Shown here piece after piece: positions 33,171 to 44,098 of a stretch of DNA of 64,000 bases. The stretch is from Corynebacterium hindlerae. Its GTDB lineage: Bacteria > Actinomycetota > Actinomycetes > Mycobacteriales > Mycobacteriaceae. The notes beneath the pieces were generated by a model, which saw nothing but the letters and a program-made list of their open reading frames with translations, was not told the DNA's origin and did no database searches. The translations under genes were made by a program, and so were the position numbers. Position 1 is the stretch's first letter, and each line of letters starts with the position of its first letter. The stretch spans positions 1,209,069 through 1,273,068 of the forward strand of contig NZ_CP059833.1 of the NCBI RefSeq assembly GCF_014117265.1. The letters are read 5' to 3'.

Positions 33171-35141
33171 ATGACACAGACCCACGACTTCCTGCGCGAT
33201 ATTGACTCTCCTGACGCACTAGCGTGGGCTGCGGAAAGATCCGAGCGCACGGCAGCAAAGCTCGAACTTGAGCCGCTTCGTAGTGAGCTGCTTGCGGCGC
33301 TGGATACGGACGCGCGGATCCCCATGCCCCGCCGGCGCGGCGAGTTGCTTTTCAACTTTTGGCGCGATGCCGATCACCCACGCGGCGTCTGGCGGACCAC
33401 CACCTTGGACAGCTACCTGGGAGAAACCGAGTGGCGCACCCTGATCGACGTAGATCAGTTGGCTGCCGCCGAAGGCGAGAACTGGGTGTGGAAAGGAGCG
33501 CATGTGCGTTCTCCACACTACGACCGTGCGATGATCAAGCTCTCCCGTGGTGGCGCGGACGCGACCGAGCTCCGGGAATTTGACCTTACCACCGGCGAAT
33601 TTGTGCCTGGTGGCTTCACCGTTCCAGAAGCAAAAACCGACGTCAGTTGGCTAGATCAGGACACCTTGCTCATCGGCACTGACATGGGAGAAGATTCCCT
33701 CACCGAATCTGGGTACCCCGCCCACGTGTACCTGTGGAAGCGTGGCGAGGACTTGGCCGATGCGGAACTGTTTTTCTCAGGTAGTCGCAGCGACGTGGCA
33801 GTGGGTGGCTGGCACGACTCGATGCCCGGCTTCGAGCGAACCTTCGTCACCCGTTCCCTCGATTTCTACCGTTCCCGCACCTACCTGGACCGGGATGGAC
33901 TCCAACTCATTGACATCCCCGAAGACTGCGGTTTCTCCACCTTCCGCGAATGGATGTTCATTGCACCCCGCACGGATTTCGCCGGGATCCCGGCCGGTGG
34001 TCTGGGAGTGAAGCTCTTTGAGAACTTCCTCGCCGGGGACCGTGACTTCACGCCGGTTTTTACTCCTACCGCAGAAACCTCCCTGCAGGGGCTGACGTTC
34101 ACCAAGAACTACGCAGTGCTCAGCCTGCTCAGCAATGTGGCCAGCCGCATCATCACCATCCCGCTCGGCCAGTGGGACGAGCAGCACACGCTCGTCGATG
34201 GCCTGGGAACCTCCTCGGTCGCCGGAACCAGCCCACTGCGCGATGACGAGATATGGATCACCACTACTAGCTTCGCCCAGCCCACCACCCTGCATTTTGG
34301 GCATATCGGTGGGGAGCTGACCGAAGTAAAGACCGCGCCTGCGCTTTTCGACGCCACCGGGATGGAAACCCGCCAGCACTGGGCTACCTCCACCGATGGC
34401 ACCCGCATCCCCTACTTCATCACGGGTGTGTTTACCGATCAGGCACAGCCAACGTTGGTCCACGCCTACGGCGGTTTCGAGGTCTCACTGCGCCCCAGCT
34501 ATTCGGTGACGCGAGGCATCGGTTGGCTCGCGCGGTCAGGCCTGTTCGTGGAAGCAAATCTGCGTGGTGGCGGAGAGTTTGGTCCGGAGTGGCACTCCCA
34601 GGTGGTGAAAACGAACCGGCACAAGGTATGGGAGGACCACGAGGCTGTCCTCGCTGACCTCGTGGAACGTGGTTACACTACCCCACAGCTGCTCGGTATC
34701 AGGGGCGGATCTAACGGCGGGCTGCTCACCGCTGGCGCACTCGTGCAGTATCCCGACCGGATGGGGGCCGTGGTCAGTCAAGTGCCTCTAACAGACATGT
34801 TGAGCTACCACACCATGAGCGCCGGCGCCTCCTGGATGGCGGAATACGGCAACCCGGATGATCCAACTGAGCGGGAAGCCATCGTGAAGTGGTCACCGCT
34901 GGAGGGCGTCGATAAGCAGCGTGCTTACCCGCCTTGCCTCGTGACCACCTCCACGCGCGATGACCGCGTCCACCCCTCCCACGCCCGCCTGTTCACCCAG
35001 CAACTCGAAGACGCAGGTCAGCGCGTCGATTACTACGAAAACATCGAGGGTGGCCACGCCGGGGCGGCCGACAACGAGCAAACTGCATTCATGGAAGCGC
35101 TCATCTACTCCTGGCTGTGGAGTACCCTAAGTAACCGATGA
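33171..35141 (+). CDS. Prolyl oligopeptidase family (S9A) serine peptidase
   Basis: 656 residues: N-terminal beta-propeller region (about 60-370) and C-terminal alpha/beta-hydrolase domain. The nucleophile is the Ser of GIRGGSNGGLL, the Asp lies in STRDDRVHPSHARLF, and the His in IEGGHAGAAD. No signal peptide, so it is probably cytoplasmic and cleaves short peptides after proline or another residue. ATG 33171 is chosen; an upstream frame lacks family resemblance. The last 4 bases overlap the next gene (ATGA), making it the first gene of a seven-gene run. Confidence 0.85.
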   Translation: MTQTHDFLRDIDSPDALAWAAERSERTAAKLELEPLRSELLAALDTDARIPMPRRRGELLFNFWRDADHPRGVWRTTTLDSYLGETEWRTLIDVDQLAAAEGENWVWKGAHVRSPHYDRAMIKLSRGGADATELREFDLTTGEFVPGGFTVPEAKTDVSWLDQDTLLIGTDMGEDSLTESGYPAHVYLWKRGEDLADAELFFSGSRSDVAVGGWHDSMPGFERTFVTRSLDFYRSRTYLDRDGLQLIDIPEDCGFSTFREWMFIAPRTDFAGIPAGGLGVKLFENFLAGDRDFTPVFTPTAETSLQGLTFTKNYAVLSLLSNVASRIITIPLGQWDEQHTLVDGLGTSSVAGTSPLRDDEIWITTTSFAQPTTLHFGHIGGELTEVKTAPALFDATGMETRQHWATSTDGTRIPYFITGVFTDQAQPTLVHAYGGFEVSLRPSYSVTRGIGWLARSGLFVEANLRGGGEFGPEWHSQVVKTNRHKVWEDHEAVLADLVERGYTTPQLLGIRGGSNGGLLTAGALVQYPDRMGAVVSQVPLTDMLSYHTMSAGASWMAEYGNPDDPTEREAIVKWSPLEGVDKQRAYPPCLVTTSTRDDRVHPSHARLFTQQLEDAGQRVDYYENIEGGHAGAADNEQTAFMEALIYSWLWSTLSNR

Positions 35142-36487
35142 CCACTCACCGCCTGCGCAACACCCCGATCCCCGGTACCCGAGACGACTACACGGGGGTC
35201 GACTTCAACCTCGGGTTCCACATCAGCCACTACGACCTCACCCTCGATTACCGGGTACTGCCGAACCGGCTGAACGCGGTGGCCACGATCGATGCGGAGA
35301 ATTACGAACCGATCCAGGGCATGACTCTTGACCTGGTGGATTCCATGCGAGTGTCCAAGGTGACGGCGCAGGGCGTGCGACTCGCAAGGTTCAAACAATC
35401 CTCAGACAAGCTCCGGATTGCCTTCGCGGAAGAGGTCCCCGCCGACACGAGCTTCGTGCTGACGATCAAATACGCCGGCAACCCCCACCCCGTCCGAACA
35501 GCGTGGGGAGAAATCGGCTGGGAGGAGCTGTCCTCCGGCTCCCTCGTCGCGTCCCAACCCTGTGGCGCGCGTACGTGGTTCCCCTGCGATGACACCCCGG
35601 ATGAGAAGGCGACGTATGACTTTCACGTGAGCGTCGATAACCCGTTCACGGCGGTGTGCAACGGCATCCTTCGAGGTCAAAGCCGATCTGGGTCGCGCAC
35701 CACATTCCACTGGCACATCGAGCAGCCGATGGCAACATATCTGGCCACGGTGATGGTCGGCGAGTACCAACGCCTGGAGCTGAGCAACGATCCGGTCCCC
35801 ATTATCGGCTACGTGCCGGCGAAACTCATTCCGGCATTCCAGAAAAGCTTTGCGCGCCAGGCGGACATGTTGGCCCTTTACGTGCAGCTATTCGGCGAAT
35901 ATCCCTTTAGCAGCTACACGGTAGTCGTGACCGAAGACAACCTCGAGATCCCGCTGGAAGCGGCCGGGTTGTCTATTTTCGGCGCCAATCATGCGCGGGA
36001 AGCCCGCTGGGAGCGCCTCATCGCGCACGAGCTGTCTCATCAGTGGTTTGGCAACTCGATGGGCCTAGCCCAGTGGAATGACATTTGGCTCAACGAGGGC
36101 TTTGCCTGCTACGCCGAATGGCTGTGGTTCGAGCATTCCGCTGGCCGGCCAGCCGCCGAGGCGGCACGGGAACACTACCGTGGCTTGGTGGCGAAGCCTC
36201 AGGATCTTCTACTCGCTAATCCCGGCCCGCGGGATATGTTTGATGACCGCGTGTACAAGCGCGGCGCGTTGGTGGTCCACTCCCTCCGCACGCTGCTTGG
36301 CGACGATCAGTTCTTCGCAATGCTGCACCGCTACGTCGAATTCGGCCGTCACGGTGTCGTGGAACCGCACGACCTGCGCGGAGAAGTGTTGAATGCTGCC
36401 GAGGACCCGCATGCCGTGACACAGCTGTGGGAGTCCTGGCTGCATGAGGTGCAGCTGCCGGTGTTCCCGGAGCCGAGCGCCCGATGA
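35138..36487 (+). CDS. M1-family zinc metallopeptidase (aminopeptidase N-like)
   Basis: 449 residues with the gluzincin motif HELSHQWFGN and downstream NEGF glutamate (about residues 297-320) and the GxMEN-like region replaced by TEDNLEIP/AGLSIF. It lacks the C-terminal ERAP1-like domain of long aminopeptidases, as usual for this short actinobacterial group. No signal peptide. Overlaps the S9 peptidase and the next membrane protein by 4 bp each. Confidence 0.85.
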   Translation: MTTHRLRNTPIPGTRDDYTGVDFNLGFHISHYDLTLDYRVLPNRLNAVATIDAENYEPIQGMTLDLVDSMRVSKVTAQGVRLARFKQSSDKLRIAFAEEVPADTSFVLTIKYAGNPHPVRTAWGEIGWEELSSGSLVASQPCGARTWFPCDDTPDEKATYDFHVSVDNPFTAVCNGILRGQSRSGSRTTFHWHIEQPMATYLATVMVGEYQRLELSNDPVPIIGYVPAKLIPAFQKSFARQADMLALYVQLFGEYPFSSYTVVVTEDNLEIPLEAAGLSIFGANHAREARWERLIAHELSHQWFGNSMGLAQWNDIWLNEGFACYAEWLWFEHSAGRPAAEAAREHYRGLVAKPQDLLLANPGPRDMFDDRVYKRGALVVHSLRTLLGDDQFFAMLHRYVEFGRHGVVEPHDLRGEVLNAAEDPHAVTQLWESWLHEVQLPVFPEPSAR

Positions 36488-37671
36488 AATCACTGTCCCT
36501 AGCGACAGTGTTCGCAGCGCTGTCCGGCTTCGCCATCATTTTCATCGCCCCGCACGCCATGCCACGCGTCGAGGTAGAAGAGTTCATGGCCTTCTGGGGG
36601 CTATTCTTCGCCATCACTGGGCTCATCGACGGCCTCATGCAAGAAACCACCAGGTCCGTCTCCAGTGCGCGTTCACACGATCAACTACCGCTAGTTGTTG
36701 CTAACCCGTGGCGTACCGCAGCGGGGATCGCGAGTGTCCTTGGCTTCATCGCCATCATCTCTTCACCGCTCTGGCTCATGCTGCTGTCTACGACATCCGG
36801 CGTGGCGGTGGCACTGTTGGCCTTCGGCTTGATGTCATACGTCTTCCAGGCGTTGATGTCCGGTCTGCTCAGTGGCACTGAGAAGTGGCCACTTTTGGCG
36901 GCGCTGCTCACCCTGGATTCTGGGATTCGCCTAGGCTTGGTGTTGCTCGCGTGGTGGGCAGGCTGGGGACTTCCGATGTTCCTGGTCATCACGGTGATCG
37001 GCGCACTGAGCTGGCTGATAATCTTCCCGCTGGCCAAGGATGCGGTGCGCGCTCAGACGGACTGTGCGCCAGTGGTCTTCCGCCGAAATACGCTGTCGGC
37101 CATGATGGCGACCGGGGCAACTGCGCTGCTCATTACGGGTTTTCCCACGTTCATTAAGGCGACCCAGGATCCTACCCCGGTGGCTGGGGTGACGATGGCA
37201 GCAGTCATGTACGCGGTGACGCTGACGCGCGCCCCGATTTTGGTGCCGCTGCAGCGCTTCCAGTCAGCGTTGATCGTGAACTTTGTGGCGGGTCGCGCGC
37301 ACGTGCTGCAGGCCTTAGCGAAGCCCGTAGCGGCAGTGTTTGCGCTTGGGGTCAGCGGTGGCGCCCTAGCTTGGCTGATTGGTCCGTGGATCATGGAAAC
37401 GCTGTGGGGGCCGGACTACGCGGTCCCGGGGGTGGTGCTAGCCATCCTCACCCTGGCGAGTGCCTGCACTGGCGCGCTCATGATCACCGGTACTGCGACC
37501 CTCGCTATCGAGCGTTACCGCAGCTACGTGCTGGGGTGGGTCGTGGCCACCGTGGTGGCTTTTGCCATGTTGTTGCTCCCTTTTACGCTGGCCACGAACG
37601 TGTGCACGGCACTGTTGCTGGGCCCGGCCGTGGGCGCTTTAGTCCATGTGTCCGCGCTGGTTCGCGACTAG
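36484..37671 (+). CDS. Polysaccharide flippase-like integral membrane protein
   Basis: 395 residues with about 11-12 membrane segments and few charged loops, the pattern of the MATE/MVF/Wzx (MOP) exporters. No specific motif can be named. It starts within the end of the M1 peptidase gene and is followed 10 bp later by a GT2 glycosyltransferase, so a role in moving a lipid-linked glycan across the membrane is the best inference. Confidence 0.6.
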   Translation: MKSLSLATVFAALSGFAIIFIAPHAMPRVEVEEFMAFWGLFFAITGLIDGLMQETTRSVSSARSHDQLPLVVANPWRTAAGIASVLGFIAIISSPLWLMLLSTTSGVAVALLAFGLMSYVFQALMSGLLSGTEKWPLLAALLTLDSGIRLGLVLLAWWAGWGLPMFLVITVIGALSWLIIFPLAKDAVRAQTDCAPVVFRRNTLSAMMATGATALLITGFPTFIKATQDPTPVAGVTMAAVMYAVTLTRAPILVPLQRFQSALIVNFVAGRAHVLQALAKPVAAVFALGVSGGALAWLIGPWIMETLWGPDYAVPGVVLAILTLASACTGALMITGTATLAIERYRSYVLGWVVATVVAFAMLLLPFTLATNVCTALLLGPAVGALVHVSALVRD

Positions 37672-37681
37672 GATACGTGGT

Positions 37682-38500
37682 ATGCCGACGCTCTCCGTTC
37701 TTGTCACCGTCTATCACCGCATTAAGCCCGCCGAGCTGCGGGAAGCCCTCGACTCCTTGACGCTACAAACCCACCCGGCGGACGAGGTGGTGATCGTACA
37801 GGATGGGCCGATCGGTGACGATTTGCAGGCGCTTATCGACGCCTTCCTCACCTCCTATGACGGTGCCCGCACGATCGTGTTGGCGCGTAACCAGGGGGCG
37901 GGGCCTGCGTCTCAAGCAGGGCTCAGCACCATTGACACCGATTTCATCGCGCGTCTCGACGCCGACGATGTCGCATACCCGGAGCGCTTCGCGCAGCAAC
38001 TTGCGTTTTTCGCCGCGCACCCAGATATTGACGTGTTGGGCACCGCGCTGGCAGAGTTCCACGATGACATCACCAACGTTGTCGGAGTGCGCACTTTGCC
38101 AGAAACCCATGATGAACTGGCAAAATATGCGCTAATTAATTCCCCTATCAATAATCCGAGTGTGATGATGCGGACGGCCGTCGCTAAGGCAGCGGGTGGC
38201 TATCGCGACGTGCACCACATGGAGGACTACGACCTGTATGCTCGCCTGCTCGCCAGCGGTGCGCAGCTCCATAACCTGCAGCAACCGCTGACGTATTTCC
38301 GTTCCAGCGCCGACGTGTTTGAGCGCCGCACGGGCAAGGGTATGTTCGCGGCGGAGCGTCACATGCAGCGCAATTTGGTGTCCTATGGCCTGATTTCCCG
38401 GCCGCGTTCGTGGTTTAACCTGGTGGCGCGCACGGCCTATCGGCTCTTGCCCGCGCAAGCTTTACGGGCAGCGTACGGCAGGTTGTTCCACCGCGACTAG
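37682..38500 (+). CDS. Family 2 glycosyltransferase
   Basis: 272 residues of GT-A fold: N-terminal LSVLVTVYHR, nucleotide-sugar site ARLDADDVAYPER (DxD-like, about residues 92-104), NNPSVMMR and HMEDYDLYARLL (catalytic ED). Only weak hydrophobic segments at the C-terminus. Similar enzymes add rhamnose or hexoses to cell-surface glycans; the donor and acceptor are unknown. Part of the 33-40 kb run. Confidence 0.82.
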   Translation: MPTLSVLVTVYHRIKPAELREALDSLTLQTHPADEVVIVQDGPIGDDLQALIDAFLTSYDGARTIVLARNQGAGPASQAGLSTIDTDFIARLDADDVAYPERFAQQLAFFAAHPDIDVLGTALAEFHDDITNVVGVRTLPETHDELAKYALINSPINNPSVMMRTAVAKAAGGYRDVHHMEDYDLYARLLASGAQLHNLQQPLTYFRSSADVFERRTGKGMFAAERHMQRNLVSYGLISRPRSWFNLVARTAYRLLPAQALRAAYGRLFHRD

Positions 38501-38526
38501 TGCGATGCGTTAGGCTACTAGCCATC

Positions 38527-39219
38527 ATGGATAATACTGACACTTGGCTGGTTATTCCGTGCTACAACGAGGGCTCTGTGATTCAGGACGTCATCGAAAA
38601 CGCGCGCAAGACCTTTCCTAACATCGTGGCCGTCAACGACGGTTCCGCCGACGACTCCGCCGCGCGTATTCACGCCGCAGGTGCTCACTTGGTGAACCAC
38701 CCCGTGAACCTCGGCCAGGGTGCGGCGATCCAGACTGGCGTGGAGTATGCGCGGATGCAGCCGGGCGCCGAGTATTTTGTCACCTTCGATGCCGACGGCC
38801 AGCACCAGGTGAAGGACGTGGTGAAGATGCTGAACCGGCTACGTACTGAACCGATCGACATTGTCGTGGGAACCCGGTTCGGCCGCCCGCGCGCCGAGGA
38901 TGACCAGGTGCCGTGGATTAAGCGGGTGGTGCTCAAGACCGTCGTGTTCCTCTCGCCGCGCACCCGTCGCCTCGGGCTTACCGACGCCCACAATGGCCTG
39001 CGAGCCTTCAACAAAAGGGTCGCTAATGAGCTGAACCTGCGCATGAACGGCATGAGCCACGCCTCCGAGTTCGTCTCCACCATGGACGAAAAGAAGTGGC
39101 GGGTGGCCGAGGAGCCGGTAGATATCCTGTACACCGAGTACTCCATGTCCAAGGGCCAGTCCCTGATCAACGGCGTGAATATCCTCGCCGACGGTTTGCT
39201 TGCGAGGAAGTTGCCATGA
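38527..39219 (+). CDS. Family 2 glycosyltransferase, polyprenyl-phosphate type
   Basis: 230 residues: VIPCYNEGSVIQDVI, VNDGSADDSA, TFDADGQHQVKD (DxD) and a conserved HNGLRAFNKR segment, the pattern of dolichol/polyprenyl-phosphate mannosyl-glucosyltransferase-like GT2 enzymes. It has no membrane span itself, but overlaps (ATGA) a small DUF2304 membrane protein gene, an association common in bacteria. Confidence 0.82.
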   Translation: MDNTDTWLVIPCYNEGSVIQDVIENARKTFPNIVAVNDGSADDSAARIHAAGAHLVNHPVNLGQGAAIQTGVEYARMQPGAEYFVTFDADGQHQVKDVVKMLNRLRTEPIDIVVGTRFGRPRAEDDQVPWIKRVVLKTVVFLSPRTRRLGLTDAHNGLRAFNKRVANELNLRMNGMSHASEFVSTMDEKKWRVAEEPVDILYTEYSMSKGQSLINGVNILADGLLARKLP

Positions 39220-39566
39220 CCATTGTGATTCAGATTCTGCTGCTGCTAGCGACTGCGTTTTTGGTGCTCTATTTCCTGGGCAACCGTCGTAAAGCACGTG
39301 CGAAGGCTGGCGTGAAGCTGGGCTTTTTGTTGTTCATCTTGGCTTGTATCTGGGCTGTTCTCCGCCCCGATGATCTGACCGTGGTGGCCAACTGGGTGGG
39401 CGTTTCCCGTGGCACCGATCTGCTGCTCTACGCCCTGGTCGTGGCATTCATGTTCACCACCTTGTCCTCCTACGTGCGCTTTCGTGAGCAGGAGCTGCGC
39501 TACGCGCGCCTTGCCCGCGCCATCGCGCTGAAGAATGCTGTGAAGCCGGAAGAAGAACTGAGCTAA
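39216..39566 (+). CDS. DUF2304 membrane protein
   Basis: 116 residues with three hydrophobic segments (about 3-21, 31-49 and 62-84) and the charged helix VRFREQELRYARLARAIAL that marks the DUF2304 family. Typically encoded next to a polyprenyl-phosphate GT2, as here with 4-bp overlap, and probably its membrane partner. The stop overlaps the next ATG (TAATG). Confidence 0.8.
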   Translation: MTIVIQILLLLATAFLVLYFLGNRRKARAKAGVKLGFLLFILACIWAVLRPDDLTVVANWVGVSRGTDLLLYALVVAFMFTTLSSYVRFREQELRYARLARAIALKNAVKPEEELS

Positions 39567-40387
39567 TGTCCCGCACGCGTGTTGCCCTGCTTGTTGTTAT
39601 TGGTGTGCTTTTGGGTTCGGTGTTTGGCCTCGGTGGCTTCATCTTGGGCGAACGCTCCGCGACATCCCAGTTCATCGCCGAAAACCCCTCATCCGCCACG
39701 GCCATCAACGCGAAACTGGCGAAGGTGCAGGCCGGCACCGGTGACCGCACCGCCAAGCCGCTTGCCGACGGCACCTATAACGCGCTGATCCAAGGCCCCA
39801 GCGGGGAGATCAAGTCCCAAGCAGACATTGAAAAGATCCACCGCCGCAACCCGGAGGATCCTTTCGCTATCGGTGCCCTCGACGCCCCTGTAGTGATCTC
39901 CGAGTTTTCCGATTTTGAGTGCCCATTCTGCGCTCGCTACTCCACCCAAACCGAGGGGCGCATCCTCACTGATTACGTGGAGAAGGGCCTCGTCCGCATC
40001 GAGTGGAATGACCTGCCTATCAACGGGCCGGATGCCGACGCTGCTGCCCGGGCTGGGCGCGCCGCTGCCGAGCAGAACAAGTTCCACGAATTCAAGTCTG
40101 CGTTATTCGCCGAGTCTGCGAAGCAAAACGGGCACCCTGGCTTCGGTCAGGCCGACTTTGAGCGCTTTGCCCAGGCTGCCGGCGTTCCTGATATGGACAA
40201 ATTCAAGGCAGACGCCACTTCAGACAAGTATGACCAGGCCATCGAGCAGGCCAAGAAATACGGCGGCGGGATCGGTATTTCTGGCACCCCAGCGTTTTTG
40301 ATCGGCACTAAGTTTGTCTCTGGCGCCCAGCCGTGGGAAGTGTTTGAATCTGCCCTGAATGAGCAGCTGGCTGCCACGGTTAAGTAG
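39566..40387 (+). CDS. Membrane-anchored DsbA-like thiol-disulfide oxidoreductase
   Basis: 273 residues: N-terminal anchor (about 6-27), a linker, and a Thioredoxin_4/DsbA-type domain with active site FECPFC (about 118-123) and cis-Pro loop SGTPAFLIG. It should act outside the cytoplasmic membrane in forming or isomerising disulfides. Last gene of the run beginning with the S9 peptidase; translationally coupled to DUF2304. Confidence 0.85.
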   Translation: MSRTRVALLVVIGVLLGSVFGLGGFILGERSATSQFIAENPSSATAINAKLAKVQAGTGDRTAKPLADGTYNALIQGPSGEIKSQADIEKIHRRNPEDPFAIGALDAPVVISEFSDFECPFCARYSTQTEGRILTDYVEKGLVRIEWNDLPINGPDADAAARAGRAAAEQNKFHEFKSALFAESAKQNGHPGFGQADFERFAQAAGVPDMDKFKADATSDKYDQAIEQAKKYGGGIGISGTPAFLIGTKFVSGAQPWEVFESALNEQLAATVK

Positions 40388-40423
40388 CGCTTTCCGATAA
40401 CTGCGTTGGAAGGCAGAACTACA

Positions 40424-40454
40424 CCACTTTTCGAACATGTGTGCCACTTTTTGA
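40424..40454. repeat. Direct repeat upstream of the DUF222-HNH gene
   Basis: CCACTTTTCGA (40424-40434) and CCACTTTTTGA (40444-40454) are direct repeats 20 bp apart, i.e. two helical turns, just upstream of a candidate promoter (TTGGCG, 16 bp, TATGCT). This may be a tandem operator. Confidence 0.35.
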
Positions 40455-40524
40455 GTTGGCGTGTCCTCCTTGGTTGTTATGCTGTAGTCAGTAAATTAAA
40501 TGAGCAGGTCACAGGGGGTGAACC

Positions 40525-42629
<2,105 letters not shown>

Positions 42630-42692
42630 CTAGTGCTTTTGCCAGCGAACAAACAACAGCAGGCCACCATCACTGGTGACCTGCTGTCTAAT

Positions 42693-42768
42693 TGGAGCCG
42701 CCTGCGAGAATCGAACTCGCGACCTTTTCATTACGAGTGAAATGCTCTACCGACTGAGCTAAGGCGGC
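42693..42768 (-). tRNA. tRNA-Thr (CGT anticodon)
   Basis: 76-nt cloverleaf on the minus strand: acceptor GCCGCCT/AGGCGGC with discriminator T and encoded CCA, D arm TTAGCTCAGTCGGTAGAGCA, anticodon arm TTTCA-CTCGTAA-TGAAA, and T arm GCGAGTTCGATTCTCGC. The anticodon CGT reads ACG threonine codons. Confidence 0.95.
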
Positions 42769-42834
42769 ACCGATGCACAATAAGCATCGAGGGACTAGTT
42801 TAGCGCACGCGGAATAAAGAATAAAAACCGCTGG

Positions 42835-44058
42835 TCATTGCACTTTACAGGCCTTCCGGAGCCGGCCTACGAGCCCGGAGAGCGCCACCACTGGGCGCAC
42901 GTTGTGCCCAAACGATTCCCGGCAGGCGTTGATGGCGTCGAGGCAGTCTGTAAGAGCTGCCGCATCATTACGGGAGGCGAGGTCGCTGGACAGCCCGTCA
43001 AAGTCCGGATGGGTGAGCTGGATGCCGGCGTCGCGGACGAGCGCATCCCGGTAGAGCCCGGCAAGATCAATGAGGGCGAGGTCGTAGGCGTCACGTTCGG
43101 CGCGCTTCCGGCGGTTCTTGTGGACGGCCTCCAACGCCTTGACCTCGGTCTCCATTCCTTTAGTCAGCCGGCTCGCCCCCTTGCCTTTTACCCCGGCGCC
43201 GAAGGAATTACGGACCTTTTCTATTTCCGCCTCTTCTTTGGGCGCAAGGTCTGCCTTCACTTCGGCCTCTACCGCTTTCACCAAATCGCCTACCTCCTGA
43301 AATGCGGCTTCTTTGTGGTAGATCAGTTCGGCCAGGTGCAGGACTTGAGCCCGGCGCTTTTGAGCCGCTTCCGAGTGCGCAAGGTGCCGCGCCCGGCCGA
43401 TGTGTCCGGATGTCGCGGCGGCAGCGAGCCGGGCCGCATCCTCGGAAACACCCCCCTCAGCCAGCAGAATCCGGGTGACGTCCTCCAGCGCTGGAGTGGG
43501 AACATACACGTGCCGGCAGCGTGAGCGCAGCGTAACTGAGAAATCCTGCGGGTCCGTCGACGGTGCGCACAGCATGATCACGGTCCGCGCGGCAGGCTCC
43601 TCCACCGTTTTCAGCAGCGCATTTGCCGCCGAGTCGGACAAGCGGTCCGCGTCCTCGATGATGATGACGCGCCAGGGAGCGTGCGTGGGCGAGGAAATGG
43701 CAGGACCAATGACCTTGTCACGCATGAGGTCAACACCGATCGACAGCTCCTGTGGCACGATGTGCACCAAGTCCGGGTGGGTACCAGCAAGCACAGCGCG
43801 GCAATTCTCGCATTCACCACAGCCGACGGAGGTCGGTGAGCTGCACATCAGGGCGGCAGCGAAGGCTCGGGCAGCGTTGGAGCGCCCGGAGCCGGGAGGG
43901 CCAGTGAACAGCCAGGAGTGTGTCATCGCGGCAGCTTCTGCGCCTTGCGGGGACGCGGTTCCGGCAGCGATGTGGCGTGCGGCGGTGGCGGCGTCGATAA
44001 GCGTGCGACGCAGATGGGCTGCCCCGGCCAGCCGGTCAAACACAGAATTTTGGCTCAC
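42835..44058 (-). CDS. holB: DNA polymerase III delta-prime subunit
   Basis: 407-residue clamp-loader AAA+ protein (Rv3644c counterpart). The P-loop is GPPGSGRS, with Arg instead of the usual Lys, consistent with a delta-prime subunit that does not hydrolyse ATP. The zinc module CGECENC plus an upstream Cys is kept, and ALLKTVEEP is the conserved sensor region. GTG 44058 is preferred, giving SQNSVFDRLAG and preceded by a G-rich SD; the ATG at 44100 would overlap the divergent cyclase start. Confidence 0.85.
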   Translation of the reverse strand: MSQNSVFDRLAGAAHLRRTLIDAATAARHIAAGTASPQGAEAAAMTHSWLFTGPPGSGRSNAARAFAAALMCSSPTSVGCGECENCRAVLAGTHPDLVHIVPQELSIGVDLMRDKVIGPAISSPTHAPWRVIIIEDADRLSDSAANALLKTVEEPAARTVIMLCAPSTDPQDFSVTLRSRCRHVYVPTPALEDVTRILLAEGGVSEDAARLAAAATSGHIGRARHLAHSEAAQKRRAQVLHLAELIYHKEAAFQEVGDLVKAVEAEVKADLAPKEEAEIEKVRNSFGAGVKGKGASRLTKGMETEVKALEAVHKNRRKRAERDAYDLALIDLAGLYRDALVRDAGIQLTHPDFDGLSSDLASRNDAAALTDCLDAINACRESFGHNVRPVVALSGLVGRLRKACKVQ

Positions 44059-44098
44059 CCCACCCACCCTATCGTGTAGGGCGGATAAAGTAGTGGGC

